Source: Curvibacter gracilis ATCC BAA-807
GTDB taxonomy: Bacteria; Pseudomonadota; Gammaproteobacteria; Burkholderiales; Burkholderiaceae_C
Assembly: GCF_000518645.1 (NCBI RefSeq)
Contig: NZ_JADZ01000013.1
Coordinates: 1 to 64,000 of the forward strand
DNA length: 64,000 nt
Direction: 5' to 3'
Below are positions 8,295 through 17,408 of this stretch, in pieces (the stretch's first letter is position 1; each line of letters starts with the position of its first letter). Both the position numbers and the translations under genes were made by a program. A model generated the notes under the pieces. That model had not been told where the DNA came from. It ran no database searches and was given only the letters and a program-made list of their open reading frames with translations.

Positions 8295-8430
8295 TGGTCC
8301 CGTTGGACCTGAGCAACCCCTATGCTCCCTTGGCCCCCAAGTTGAGCGAACAAGATGTGAGCCAAGCCCTGCAAGGTACGCTGCAGGTGGTGGACACGCT
8401 GCGCGTGATCGACAAGCGCAACACTGCGCA
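8294..8430 (+). pseudogene. Truncated third copy of the DUF3396-type immunity gene
   Basis: From ATG 8294 the reading frame gives a short lead and then PKLSEQDVSQALQGTLQVVD and TLRVIDKRN. This is the N-terminus of the immunity proteins at 4614 and 5731 (PNLSEKDVLQALQGTLEVVD, TLRVID). Similarity ends near 8422 and the frame continues into unrelated sequence to 8626. Only the first ~36 conserved residues remain, so the gene is dead. It marks a third effector/immunity unit that has been lost. Confidence 0.7.
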
Positions 8431-8504
8431 TCCTTGCCCCATATCAGTCCTTGGGTCACCGTTTACAGCGGCTACCCCCAACGGGTTGCCGCACAGCAAG
8501 TTCA

Positions 8505-8708
8505 GGGGCGATTCAAGCTGGGCAGGCCCAAAAGATGCCGTCACGCGTCATCGAAATGGTCACGCAGGGCCAGTGCACGCGGGCAGAGATCCAGAAGCAA
8601 CTCGACGGGATGTTCAAAGTGCATGAGTAGGCCGTGGTGCGGGCGGTGAAGCATGCGGGCAAGGTGAAGGATGACGTTCGGAATGTATTGATGGGCAGAA
8701 AGGACTGA
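8505..8708 (+). pseudogene. Degraded short reading frame with internal stop
   Basis: One frame stays protein-like here (MPSRVIEMVTQGQCTRAEIQ, then KQLDGMFKVHE, stop at 8628-8630, then AVVRAVKHAGKVKDDVRNVL) and ends at 8708, overlapping the next start. The internal TAG splits what looks like a single helical segment, perhaps a DNA-binding end. I cannot assign a family. Together with the two remnants before it, it fills the 613-bp interval 8095-8707, which holds no intact gene. Confidence 0.35.
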
Positions 8709-9757
8709 TGACGATGCGTGAGGATCTGTTTAGAACGACGGTGGCTGCGGCGCTCATTGAGCCAGAGTTACCTTTGCTGGGCGAGTCTTTGGACTCCGTT
8801 GAAGGGCAAGGCGTCATTTCGACATTTGCTCCCGGCTTGCGACCAGATTCACCATGGCGCAGTCAGCTCGTCGAGGACTGGGTCATGGCGTCTGTCGCCT
8901 ACTGGCCTGCTACGTTTTGGCGGTGCATTTTGTCTGCGGAAGGCCAAGTCAACCTCTACGGCCCCGGAGGCAGCCCGGATCACATCTTCCAAATCCCCCA
9001 GGCCGGCGTGTTCGGCCCCGGCTCGGCAGGCTATGGCTACGTCAACCGCATCCGGGCGGTCGACGACGGGCTGTATGTGTGTGGTGATCACCGGCAGTTC
9101 TACCGCTTCAACTGGGATGGCCAGAACCTGTCCACGGGGCGCTGGGTGGACATGGCCGCCAGCATGCGGCAGGCCCCGGTCTCTGACGACCCGCCCGACG
9201 ATGACGAGGCCTTTGACGCCTGGCTGGACGCCCAGGACGGCAGCGTGGAGTTTCGCGATCTGGGTGGCAGCGCGGAGCACGACCTGTACGCGGTGGGCGA
9301 TGAAACCTGGCACTTCGATGGCCACCAGTGGCAACGCCTGACCCTGCCCAGTGACGAAGCGCTGAACGCCATCGAGGTACAAGATGCGCGGCACGTCGCC
9401 TTGGTGGGGCACAACGGCACCGTGCTGTTGGGCAATGCCCGCGAGGGCTTCAGAGATGTGTCTGGCGTGGACGACAACCAGAACTTCACCGGGGTGGTCT
9501 TCTTCGAACAACAAGTCTGGCTGGCCAGCACTCTGAGCTTGCTCGTCTACGACCTGCACAAGCCCGACGCCAAGATCGAGCGCTACCACACCGACCTGGC
9601 GGTGGACCGGGTGGACACCCATCAACTACAAGCGATGGGCGGAGTGCTGTGGAGCTTTGGCTACAAAGACCTGGCCTACCTGGACACGCGCACCCCCGAG
9701 GCGCATTGGGTGCGAGTGCACCATCCGGACAACCCGAGGGTGGACCAGCCTCTCTAG
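8708..9757 (+). CDS. Beta-propeller-like protein of the T6SS island, unknown function
   Basis: This 349-residue protein lacks a signal peptide. After about 75 residues it shows repeated blade-like units of roughly 45 residues, each ending in a Trp/Tyr-rich strand: LYGPGGSPDHIFQIP, DDGLYVCGDHRQFYRF, HDLYAVGDETWHFDGHQW, HVALVGHNGTVLLGN and GVLWSFGYKDLAYLD. Such repeats resemble YCF48/Kelch-like beta-propellers, but I cannot name the family. ATG 8708 overlaps the end of a remnant frame; ATG 8714 is an alternative. A decayed paralogue (8142-8294) was coupled to a DUF3396-type immunity gene, so this family may belong to effector/immunity modules. Whether it is effector, immunity or targeting protein is open. 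Confidence 0.65.
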   Translation: MTMREDLFRTTVAAALIEPELPLLGESLDSVEGQGVISTFAPGLRPDSPWRSQLVEDWVMASVAYWPATFWRCILSAEGQVNLYGPGGSPDHIFQIPQAGVFGPGSAGYGYVNRIRAVDDGLYVCGDHRQFYRFNWDGQNLSTGRWVDMAASMRQAPVSDDPPDDDEAFDAWLDAQDGSVEFRDLGGSAEHDLYAVGDETWHFDGHQWQRLTLPSDEALNAIEVQDARHVALVGHNGTVLLGNAREGFRDVSGVDDNQNFTGVVFFEQQVWLASTLSLLVYDLHKPDAKIERYHTDLAVDRVDTHQLQAMGGVLWSFGYKDLAYLDTRTPEAHWVRVHHPDNPRVDQPL

Positions 9758-9882
9758 CCAGAAAGCCCGAATGTTTCCCAGGGCGCGGCTGGCCCCCAAG
9801 CAACCAGATGATGGATTTGACAGGGTGGACCCACAAGGGTCACAGGGGCCCTCGACGCTCGTGCCAAGAAAGGTCAACAACC

Positions 9883-10311
9883 GTGAAACTGTGCTTTGTT
9901 CTGTTGGGTTTATCGCTTCTATGCGGAACGCAAAACTCGCGTGGTCAGGACCATGCGCTGGCCGTGGATCAGTGCATCGCCGAAAGATCTGGCGCCGACA
10001 GCGTCATTTGCATCGAAAAAATCAAGCAAAACAGCCAAGCCGAGCTGCGACGCCTGGAGCGAGCCACTGTGTTGAAACTGAAAAAACAAAGCACGGCTGG
10101 GGATATCACCGTCACGCATTACCAGATGGCGGTGTCTGCGTTGAACAAGGCATCCACAGAGTTTGCGAGGTTCAGTGCCCATCAATGCGAGTTCTCGGTG
10201 GGGGCGAGTGGCGCCGTGGCCTCCGGTAGTGGACAGGTTCGTGGAGCCTGCCATGTTCAATTGAACGACTGGCGCATCCAATATCTGAAGATGGAGTTGT
10301 CAAAACGCTGA
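9883..10311 (+). CDS. LprI/DUF1311-like secreted protein
   Basis: This is about 142 residues from GTG 9883. The N-terminus (KLCFVLLGLSLLCGTQNSRG) looks like a signal peptide; Cys14 could be a lipobox Cys although Leu precedes it. The mature part has spaced cysteines (DQCIAE, VICIEK, HQCEFS, GACHVQ), with a long charged helix between the first and second pairs and a FARFSAHQC segment. This spacing resembles the DUF1311/LprI family of small periplasmic proteins, some of which inhibit lysozyme. The assignment is by pattern only. An upstream in-frame extension to 9649 is rejected because it overlaps the preceding gene and would bury the signal peptide. Confidence 0.6.
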   Translation: MKLCFVLLGLSLLCGTQNSRGQDHALAVDQCIAERSGADSVICIEKIKQNSQAELRRLERATVLKLKKQSTAGDITVTHYQMAVSALNKASTEFARFSAHQCEFSVGASGAVASGSGQVRGACHVQLNDWRIQYLKMELSKR

Positions 10312-10467
10312 TCCATGACGTGTTCGACAGGGATCAAAGAATGTGCAGTGTCGGCTGCTTGCACTTTCCCATTTCAATTGCCCTCGGGCCAATGCCAGAT
10401 CGACACCCTGCACAAAGGCCACCCTGCTGCCCGTACTGACTGAGCGGTGGGCGTGGGGCTCTGCCTC

Positions 10468-11475
10468 TCACCCCGGAGGCCCAGATGGTGGCCCCAGCCT
10501 GAACAACGCTTGCAAGGAGGGCCACAGTGCTGACCAGTTGTTGCCGGCGGCATCCGGGGCTGGTTCGCCAAGGGTGCGCAAGTCCAGCCCGGCTTGTTGG
10601 GCCAGGGCAATCAGTTCGCCCTCCAGGCTGGGGGCGAAGCCCAGGCCGATGAGGCCGGGGCGCTGCTGCCGGTCCAGCCGGGTGAGGCAGCGCAGGGCGT
10701 CCTGCATCAACAGCCGGTCGTGCCCGGCATCGCCCTCGAACAGCAACAGCAGGTGGCCGTAGTCGGCCAGCAAGGCCTGCACGATGCCCAGTTCCAGGCC
10801 GGATTGGGGCAGGGCCACCACGCGCCGGGGCTGGCCCTGTTGCCCGAAATCGACATAGCGGATCGACAGGCTGGGGGCCTCCCCGCCTGTGAAGCGGCCG
10901 TGTCCCACCTTGCGCCGGTGCTTTCTGGCCAGCCAATGCACCAGGCTGGTGGCGTGCTCGTTGTGCCGGGCGCAGACCATCAGGCGCTGGAGGGGCTGTG
11001 GCGGCAGGAAGGGGTTGCCACCCGTGCCGGCCAGGGGGGTGGACAGCAGGCGCAGCAGCTGGGCCGGTGCCAGCGCCAGCCGCTGGCGTCGGGCGTGGCG
11101 GAACTGGTCGATGCGGCGGCCCAGGCTGTCGGGGGTCTCGGGGCTTTCCATGACGGCGCTGGACCAGGGCACCAGCAGCCGGCGCTCGGCGGGCTCGCGG
11201 TGCAGCAGGCGCATGTGGCGGTGGCGGGCATCGCGGGCGATGCGGGTCAGCACCTGGTCGATGGCCGTGCCCGGGCCTTCCAGCCAGTGCACAAACCAGC
11301 CGCTTTGGTACAGCAGGGTGGAGGCCACCCCCATGGCAGCGTTGCGCGCAGCAGCCGAGGCCCCAATGTGCCTGACCTGGGCCAGAGGGGTGCCCTCGAA
11401 GCAGGCGCGGCTGGCGTAGACCACCGAGTCAACTGTCTCGGAGCGGGGCAGCAGAAAGTCGTCTGGCGTGAGCAT
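10468..11475 (-). CDS. BLUF-like protein with degenerate flavin site and unknown C-terminal domain
   Basis: Residues 14-110 match the BLUF blue-light sensor fold: VVYASRA with Tyr20, AARNAAMGVAST with Asn45, LLYQSGWFVHWLEGPG, the ARDARHRHM helix and LVPWSSAV with Trp104. The spacing Asn-18-x-41-Trp equals that of AppA (Asn45, Gln63, Trp104), but the position of the essential flavin-contacting Gln is His63 here. The C-terminal ~170 residues (MVCARHNEHATSLVHWLARK onward) form a separate domain I cannot identify. ATG 11475 is used; the frame is open further upstream but would overlap dinB. It lies divergently to dinB with 127 bp between. It may be a signalling protein that no longer responds to light, or that responds by altered chemistry. 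Confidence 0.75.
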   Translation of the reverse strand: MLTPDDFLLPRSETVDSVVYASRACFEGTPLAQVRHIGASAAARNAAMGVASTLLYQSGWFVHWLEGPGTAIDQVLTRIARDARHRHMRLLHREPAERRLLVPWSSAVMESPETPDSLGRRIDQFRHARRQRLALAPAQLLRLLSTPLAGTGGNPFLPPQPLQRLMVCARHNEHATSLVHWLARKHRRKVGHGRFTGGEAPSLSIRYVDFGQQGQPRRVVALPQSGLELGIVQALLADYGHLLLLFEGDAGHDRLLMQDALRCLTRLDRQQRPGLIGLGFAPSLEGELIALAQQAGLDLRTLGEPAPDAAGNNWSALWPSLQALFRLGPPSGPPG

Positions 11476-11602
11476 GGCCCCCAAGCATCTCAGGTTTGCC
11501 TCACCCGTCTGCGGGCCAGCCCTGCCATCTCTTCCAGCTTTTGCAAAGCGCCAGTCCTGCGGTTGGTTTGGGGTGATGTCTGGGGCGCTATGCTTGGCTC
11601 TC

Positions 11603-12838
11603 ATGAACCCGCCGGCCTCATCGCCCCCTCCGCTGCGGCGCATCGCGCACCTCGACATGGACGCCTTCTACGCGTCGGTCGAACTGCTGCGCTACCCGCA
11701 ACTCAAGGGGCTGCCGGTGGTGATCGGCGGTGGTCGACGCAAGGAGGATGCGGTGCTGGCGGCAGGTGCGGCGCTGCCGCTGGAGGCCTTCGCGCGCCTG
11801 TCGGGCTACACCGGCCGGGGCGTGATCACCACCGCCACCTACGCGGCGCGTCAGTTCGGTGTGGGTTCGGCCATGGGCCTGATGAAGGCGGCCCGGCTGT
11901 GCCCGCAGGCCATCCTGCTGCCGGTGGATTTTGACGAGTACCGCAAGTATTCGCGCCTGTTCAAGCAGGAGATCACCGAGATTGCCCCGCTGATGGAAGA
12001 CCGTGGGGTGGACGAGGTGTACATCGACTTCACCGAGGTGCCCGGTGGCCAGCGCGAGGGCGGCCGCGTGCTGGCCCGCCTGATCCAGAAACGGATTTTT
12101 GACGTGACCGGCCTGACCTGCTCGGTGGGCGTGGCGCCCAACAAGCTGCTGGCCAAGATGGCCAGCGAGTTCAACAAGCCCAATGGCATCTCGGTGGTGC
12201 ACGAGGCTGATCTGCAGACGAAGATCTGGCCCTTGGCCTGCCGCAAGGTGAACGGCATCGGCCCCAAGGCCGAAGCCCGCCTGGCCACGCACGACATCCA
12301 CACCATCGGCGATCTGGCGGCACGCGACCGGGCCTGGCTGGTGGCCCATTTTGGCCGCAGCTATGGCGCCTGGCTGCACGATGCCGCCTGGGGCCGCGAT
12401 GAGCGCCCGGTGGTGACCGAAAGCGAGCCGGTGTCGGTGAGCCGCGAGACCACCTTCGAGCGTGACCTGCACGCGGTGCACGACAAGGCGGAGTTGGGGG
12501 CCGTGTTCACCCATCTGTGTGAGCGCGTCGCGGCCGACCTGCAGCGCAAGGGCTATGTGGGGCGCACCATCGGCGTGAAGCTGCGCTATGACGATTTCAA
12601 GAGTGTCACCCGCGATCAGACCCTGCCCCAAGCCACGGCGGATGCGGCCCAGATCCGGCGTGCGGCCGGCCAGTGCCTGAAGCGGGTGGACCTGACGCGG
12701 CGTTTTCGCCTGTTGGGCGTGCGCGTGGGCAGTCTGCAGCGCCTGGGGCCGGATGGCCAGCCTCTGCCGCCCGAGGTGGTGGCGCCCGACGCTGGTGGGC
12801 AACGCAGCCTGGACCTGCTGACCGAGCCCTTGTTCTGA
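11603..12838 (+). CDS. dinB: DNA polymerase IV (translesion Y-family polymerase)
   Basis: This 411-residue DinB copies past damaged template bases with low fidelity. The palm starts with HLDMDAFYASVE (metal ligand Asp18) and has the second catalytic motif VDEVYIDF. Fingers, thumb (VNGIGPKAEARL, the helix-hairpin-helix) and the little finger domain (ETTFERDLHAVHDK onward) follow in normal order. The extreme C-terminus QRSLDLLTEPLF contains a beta-clamp-binding motif of the QxxLxL type. ATG 11603 gives the usual short lead before the first motif; the longer frame to 11468 would run into the divergent gene. The ribosome-binding site is weak. No LexA box was recognised in the 127-bp divergent gap. 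Confidence 0.95.
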   Translation: MNPPASSPPPLRRIAHLDMDAFYASVELLRYPQLKGLPVVIGGGRRKEDAVLAAGAALPLEAFARLSGYTGRGVITTATYAARQFGVGSAMGLMKAARLCPQAILLPVDFDEYRKYSRLFKQEITEIAPLMEDRGVDEVYIDFTEVPGGQREGGRVLARLIQKRIFDVTGLTCSVGVAPNKLLAKMASEFNKPNGISVVHEADLQTKIWPLACRKVNGIGPKAEARLATHDIHTIGDLAARDRAWLVAHFGRSYGAWLHDAAWGRDERPVVTESEPVSVSRETTFERDLHAVHDKAELGAVFTHLCERVAADLQRKGYVGRTIGVKLRYDDFKSVTRDQTLPQATADAAQIRRAAGQCLKRVDLTRRFRLLGVRVGSLQRLGPDGQPLPPEVVAPDAGGQRSLDLLTEPLF

Positions 12839-12958
12839 GCCTGGGCCGCTGGTCGCTGTCGCCCGTTTGCCAGCGGCTTGATCGGCGCTCACGTTAAATT
12901 GAAACGTTCGGCCGCGAGCGGTTTTGCGGCTTGGCCACCTCGACAAGACGGAGACCCC

Positions 12959-13792
12959 ATGAAGTGCTTTGCCCTGACCCAGACCGACCACATCGCCCAC
13001 CTGGTGCTGAACCAGCCCGAGGCCTTGAACACCATGCACCCCACCTTCTGGCGCGAGCTCGATGAGGTGCTGGAGCAGTTGAACCGCGAGGGCCAGGCGC
13101 GAGCGCTGGTGATCTCGAGCACGGGCAAGCATTTCAGTGCCGGCATGTCGCTGGACACCTTTGCCGGCGCCATCAGCATGGACGACCAGAGCCCCGAGGG
13201 CCGGGCCGCGGTGTTCGACCTGCTGACCGATATGCAGGCCACCTTCACCCGCCTGGAGACCTTGCGCATGCCGGTGATCGTGGCCATCCAGGGCGGCTGC
13301 ATCGGCGGTGCGGTGGACATGGTGACGGCCTGCTGCATCCGCTATGCCAGCGCCGACGCCTTCTTCTGTGTGCAGGAGATCAACATCGGCATGGTGGCCG
13401 ATGTGGGCACCCTGCAGCGCCTGCCCAAGCTGCTGCCGCAGGCCCTGGTCAAAGAGCTGGCCTACACCGGTCGCCGCCTGAGCGCCGAACGGGCCCAGGC
13501 GCATGGCCTGGTCAACGAGGTGTTCGAGAGCGCCGAAGCCACGCTGGCGGCGGCCCTGCAATGCGCCCGCGAGATCGCGGCCAAACCCCCTGTGGCGATC
13601 TGGGGCACCAAGCAGGCCATCCACTACGCCCGCGACCATTCGGTGGAGGATTCGCTGCGCCAGATGGGCTGGCTGCAGGGCGCCATCTGGAGCAACGCCC
13701 ATGTGCGCGAGGCGGTGCTGGCCATGAAGCAAAAGCGCGCGGGGGCCTTCCCTTCGCTGTCGGCCCTCACCCCCTTCAAGACACTGGGTTGA
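12959..13792 (+). CDS. Enoyl-CoA hydratase/isomerase, ECH1-like dienoyl-CoA isomerase
   Basis: This 277-residue crotonase-fold enzyme has the first oxyanion-hole strand at KHFSAGMSLDTF and the second at GGCIGGAVDM. Asp120, Glu140 (QEINIG) and Asp148 (VADVGTLQRLPK) have the same 20- and 8-residue spacings as the catalytic triad of eukaryotic ECH1 (Asp176, Glu196, Asp204), and the ADVGTLQRLPK stretch is typical of that subfamily. It probably shifts 3,5-dienoyl-CoA to 2,4-dienoyl-CoA during breakdown of unsaturated fatty acids, rather than being a plain hydratase. A GACGGAGACC site precedes ATG 12959. It stands alone on the + strand after dinB. Confidence 0.85.
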   Translation: MKCFALTQTDHIAHLVLNQPEALNTMHPTFWRELDEVLEQLNREGQARALVISSTGKHFSAGMSLDTFAGAISMDDQSPEGRAAVFDLLTDMQATFTRLETLRMPVIVAIQGGCIGGAVDMVTACCIRYASADAFFCVQEINIGMVADVGTLQRLPKLLPQALVKELAYTGRRLSAERAQAHGLVNEVFESAEATLAAALQCAREIAAKPPVAIWGTKQAIHYARDHSVEDSLRQMGWLQGAIWSNAHVREAVLAMKQKRAGAFPSLSALTPFKTLG

Positions 13793-14031
13793 CGAATCCA
13801 GTGTTCGCTTGGCGGACGATGCTCGCATTTTTTGTTGCTGCGAATCAACCGTTGATCTGCGGTAAGCGCTACAGTCATTTCTTATAAAAATAGGGCCGAG
13901 GCGACCCAGAGGCGCCTGGCTCAGGGAGGGTTGGCGCTCTGCCGCAGCATGTGCGGCGCGGTCCTGTCACGGCTGACGAGCGCCAATCCTGTCGGTGCTA
14001 CTTTTTGAGTTGTTACTGGATGGGGGTCTAC

Positions 14032-15591
14032 ATGCGCGTCAATCTGCCGGTGTCTCAGCACGAGTACGTGTTCGACGACGACCAATTGTTGGTGTCCACC
14101 ACCGACACACGGGGCGTCATCACCCACTGCAACCCCGCCTTTGTGCAGGTCAGTGGGTTCACCTACGACGAGTTGATCGGTCAGCCCCACAACCTGATCC
14201 GCCACCCGGACATGCCGGCTGCGGCCTTCAAGGACATGTGGGCCACGATTGGGCGCGGTCGGCCCTGGACGGGGCTGGTGAAAAACCGGCGCCAGAACGG
14301 TGACCACTACTGGGTGTATGCCAACGTGACCCCCGTGATGTCCAACGGCAAACCCACCGGGTACATGTCGGTGCGCATCAAGCCCACCCGTGAGCAGGTG
14401 CAGGATGCTGAGCGTCTGTACGAGCGCTTGCGTCGCGATGAAGAGCAAGGGCGTGCCTCGGTGATGCTGCGTGGTGGCAAGGTGATCAGCCGCGACTGGA
14501 GTGCCCGTCTGCTGCGCCTGACCCGTCTGGACCTGCCCAGCACCCTGGGGCTGTGGTTGTTTCTGATCGGCTGTGGGGTGGTGCTGCCTGATCTGATGGG
14601 GGCCTCGGCCAGCCTGGCCATGGGCATTCGCCTGGCCGTGCTGCTGCTGGGGGGCATCGGGGTGGTGGCCTGGTTCCATGCCAGGGTCAGCCGCAGCCTG
14701 AACGAGGCCGTGCGTTTTGCGGGTGACCTGTCGGGCTGCAACCTGTCCACCTCGGTGGCAGTCAACTACCCGGAACCTTTGGGGGGCCTGATGCAGCGGC
14801 TGCAGCAGATCCAGGTCAACCTCAAGGCGGTGGTGGGCGATGTGCGTTTCGAGGTGGCGGGCTTCACCCAGGCGGCGGGCGAGATCGCCCAGGGTGCTGA
14901 CGACCTGTCGGGCCGCACCGAGACCCAGGCCAGCAGCCTGCAGGAAACTGCGGCCTCCATGGAGGAGATCTCCAGCACCGTGCGCCAGACGGCCGACACC
15001 TCAGGCAAGGTGTCGCATGAAAGCGAGCAAAGCCTGGCGCTGGCCGAGCGGGGAGGGGCCGCCATGCGTGATGCCGCCCAGGCCATCGGCGCCATCGAGC
15101 AATCATCCGCCAAGATGAGCGAGATCATCGGCGTGATCGAGGGCATTGCGTTTCAGACCAACATCCTGGCCCTCAACGCGGCGGTCGAGGCCGCCCGGGC
15201 GGGCGAGCAGGGGCGGGGCTTTGCCGTGGTGGCCTCCGAGGTGCGGGCCCTGGCCCAGCGCAGTGCCACGGCCGCCAAGGAGATCCGCGAGCTGATCGGC
15301 AACTCGGCCCAGCAGGTGAGCGATGGGGCCCGTCAGGTGCAGGGCGTGGGGCACACCATCGAAGAGGTGGTGGCCTCGGTGTCGCGGGTCAGCACGTTGG
15401 TGGGGCAGATCAGTGCGGCGGCGCGTGAACAGTCCACGGGGCTGAGCCAGATCAACGAAGCGGTGACGCAACTGGACGTGACCACGCAGCAGAATGCCGC
15501 GCTGGTCGAAGAATCTGCCGCCGCCGCCCAGACCCTGAGCCAGAGCGCGCGCTCCTTGCAGCGCTCGGTCAGCGTGTTCCGGCTCAGTTGA
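14032..15591 (+). CDS. Aer-like PAS methyl-accepting chemotaxis protein
   Basis: This 519-residue receptor has a PAS domain at about residues 15-115, with [18 protein letters not shown] and [18 protein letters not shown], the signature of Aer-type redox/aerotaxis sensors that bind FAD. There is no periplasmic domain. Two membrane segments at about 165-210 ([17 protein letters not shown] and [17 protein letters not shown]) are followed by a linker and the long MCP coiled coil, whose hairpin tip is [20 protein letters not shown] then [19 protein letters not shown]. The C-terminus has no NWETF-type CheR tether. ATG 14032 follows a GGGGGT site. No che gene is adjacent. Confidence 0.92.
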   Translation: MRVNLPVSQHEYVFDDDQLLVSTTDTRGVITHCNPAFVQVSGFTYDELIGQPHNLIRHPDMPAAAFKDMWATIGRGRPWTGLVKNRRQNGDHYWVYANVTPVMSNGKPTGYMSVRIKPTREQVQDAERLYERLRRDEEQGRASVMLRGGKVISRDWSARLLRLTRLDLPSTLGLWLFLIGCGVVLPDLMGASASLAMGIRLAVLLLGGIGVVAWFHARVSRSLNEAVRFAGDLSGCNLSTSVAVNYPEPLGGLMQRLQQIQVNLKAVVGDVRFEVAGFTQAAGEIAQGADDLSGRTETQASSLQETAASMEEISSTVRQTADTSGKVSHESEQSLALAERGGAAMRDAAQAIGAIEQSSAKMSEIIGVIEGIAFQTNILALNAAVEAARAGEQGRGFAVVASEVRALAQRSATAAKEIRELIGNSAQQVSDGARQVQGVGHTIEEVVASVSRVSTLVGQISAAAREQSTGLSQINEAVTQLDVTTQQNAALVEESAAAAQTLSQSARSLQRSVSVFRLS

Positions 15592-15615
15592 GTCGGGCCC
15601 TGCCCACCGCAGGCT

Positions 15616-16473
15616 TCACTGGCGGGCGGTGCGGGTGTTGGCCGGCAGAGCCTGGGGATGGCTGGTGCGGAAAGGGTTGATGTCCAGCCCGCCGCGCCGC
15701 GTGTAGCGTGCATACACCGACAGCTTGATCGGCTGGCAGCGGCGCCAGAGGTCCATGAAGATGCGCTCCACGCATTGCTCGTGAAACTCATTGTGGTTGC
15801 GGAAGCTCACCAGGTAGGCCAGCAGGCCGGCCTGGTCGATCTGGGCGCCGCTGTAGCGGATCTGCACGCTGCCCCAGTCGGGCTGGCCGGTGACCAGGCA
15901 ATTGCTTTTCAGCAGGTGGCTGGTCAGGGTCTCGGTCACCGGGGCCTCGCCCGCCTGGGTGCTCAGCAGCTCAGGGGCCGGGGTGTAGTGCTGGCATTCG
16001 ATGTCCAGCCGGTCCAGGTTCAGGCCGTCGAGCTCGTGCACCGGTTCGCGGTCGAAGACCTCGGGGGCCAGCAATTTGACACCCACGCTGCCAGGGTGCG
16101 GGGCGCCACGCCAGGCGGCCTCGCTCAGGTCGGCGCGCAACCGGGCCTGCACCTCGCTGGCATCGGCAAAGCGCGTGTTGTTGAAGCTGTTGAGGTACAG
16201 CTTGAACGACTTGCTCTCGATGATGTTGGGGCTTTCGCAGGGCACGGTGACATGGGCGATGGCCACCTGCGGCTTGCCGCGCTGGTTGAGCCAGGACAGC
16301 TCGAAGGCGGTCCACAGGTCGGCTCCGAAGAACGGCGGGCTGCCTGAGATGCCGATCTCCTCGCGCTTGCCCAGGCGTGGGATCGGGAACAGCAGGCTGG
16401 GCTGGTACTGGTCGACGTAGGCCGAGGCCTTGCCGAGCTGGGATTGCTCTGGGGTGTTGGTCATGGGGGTCAT
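15616..16473 (-). CDS. queF: NADPH-dependent 7-cyano-7-deazaguanine reductase QueF
   Basis: This is a 285-residue long-form (E. coli-type, two-module) QueF, which reduces preQ0 to preQ1 in queuosine synthesis for tRNA. The catalytic Cys192 and Asp199 lie in [13 protein letters not shown], and His231-Glu232 in NEFHEQC. The NADPH-binding [13 protein letters not shown] motif is in the N-terminal half. Each is offset by two residues from the E. coli enzyme. The start is set at ATG 16473 because it overlaps the stop of the upstream oxygenase gene (ATGA); ATG 16464 is also possible. No other queuosine gene is near. Confidence 0.95.
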   Translation of the reverse strand: MTPMTNTPEQSQLGKASAYVDQYQPSLLFPIPRLGKREEIGISGSPPFFGADLWTAFELSWLNQRGKPQVAIAHVTVPCESPNIIESKSFKLYLNSFNNTRFADASEVQARLRADLSEAAWRGAPHPGSVGVKLLAPEVFDREPVHELDGLNLDRLDIECQHYTPAPELLSTQAGEAPVTETLTSHLLKSNCLVTGQPDWGSVQIRYSGAQIDQAGLLAYLVSFRNHNEFHEQCVERIFMDLWRRCQPIKLSVYARYTRRGGLDINPFRTSHPQALPANTRTARQ

Positions 16474-17342
16474 TTGAATTCGCGTTCGCGCAGCCACTTG
16501 GTGGCGATCCATTTCTCGCCGGCGATCACCGGCGCGCCGCCGTGCAGGGTGCGGGTGCTGGGGTGGGGGCGCTCGTAGCTGAAGAACACCGCGTTGCCGC
16601 GCTGCGGCGCGACTTCGAGGTGCACGTCAGGGAAGGTGGTGCCGCCGCCTTTTTCGGGCTCGTTGAGGTACATGACCAGGGTGCCCACACGCTGACCACC
16701 GCGTTGGAGGATGGTGGGGGTGCCCGGCTCGCCGGGGTCGAAGTAATCGTAGTGGGGCTTGTATTCGGCGCCGGGTCGGTAGTGCAGAACCTGCAGCCCC
16801 TCGCCGTTTTCGACGGGCCAGTTCAGCAGCCGTGCGATGCGTTGTTCGATGCGCTGGATCAGCGGGCTTTCGCCGCGCGAGAAGAACATGCCGTCGCTGG
16901 TGCGGTCCACACTGACCTCTTCGCCCCCGGTCTGGGTGGCCACGGTGCGCGAGCGTGCCAGGCGCGGGCTGGCCGCAGCGATCAGGGCATCGCACTCTTC
17001 ATCTGACAGGAACTGCCCGAACACCACGACGCGCGGCTGCACCATGGCCAGCAGCACGGGCACCTGCCGGTCGCCGGCATCCACGCGCAGGGGGGATTCG
17101 GCCAGCGCGGGTTCGGGCACCGGGCTGCGGGCGGGCAGACCCTGGCGCAGGGCCCGGGCTTCGAGGTGGTCGCCGAGGGTGATCTCCATGGCCTCGATGG
17201 CCACCTCTTCAGTCCAGCCCGAGGCCAGCATGGCCTTGAGCACGCTGGGGGCGTCGTGGCCGGCTTCGGCCTGTTCGACGATCCATTGGCGCAGGGCGGG
17301 GGTGATGGCTTGCGTGGTGGTGGTGCTGGAGGTCTGGGTCAT
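16470..17342 (-). CDS. Prolyl 4-hydroxylase-like 2-oxoglutarate/Fe(II) oxygenase
   Basis: This 290-residue protein has a P4Hc domain at about 100-288 with the iron ligands His197 and Asp199 ([10 protein letters not shown]) and His267 (STRTLHGG), plus Lys277 (GEKWIATKW) for 2-oxoglutarate. The N-terminal 60 residues contain a small helical segment ([14 protein letters not shown]). Bacterial members hydroxylate proline in proteins such as elongation factor Tu or small substrates; the substrate here is unknown. The stop overlaps the queF start, so the two are co-translated, an unusual pairing. ATG 17342 is preferred over the longer frame to 17405, which lacks family similarity. Confidence 0.88.
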   Translation of the reverse strand: MTQTSSTTTTQAITPALRQWIVEQAEAGHDAPSVLKAMLASGWTEEVAIEAMEITLGDHLEARALRQGLPARSPVPEPALAESPLRVDAGDRQVPVLLAMVQPRVVVFGQFLSDEECDALIAAASPRLARSRTVATQTGGEEVSVDRTSDGMFFSRGESPLIQRIEQRIARLLNWPVENGEGLQVLHYRPGAEYKPHYDYFDPGEPGTPTILQRGGQRVGTLVMYLNEPEKGGGTTFPDVHLEVAPQRGNAVFFSYERPHPSTRTLHGGAPVIAGEKWIATKWLREREFK

Positions 17343-17408
17343 CGGGAGTCGGTGAGGGCTGGATGAGGCGCCAATGCTAACGCCAAGCCAGCCTCCCCGG
17401 CGCAAGCG

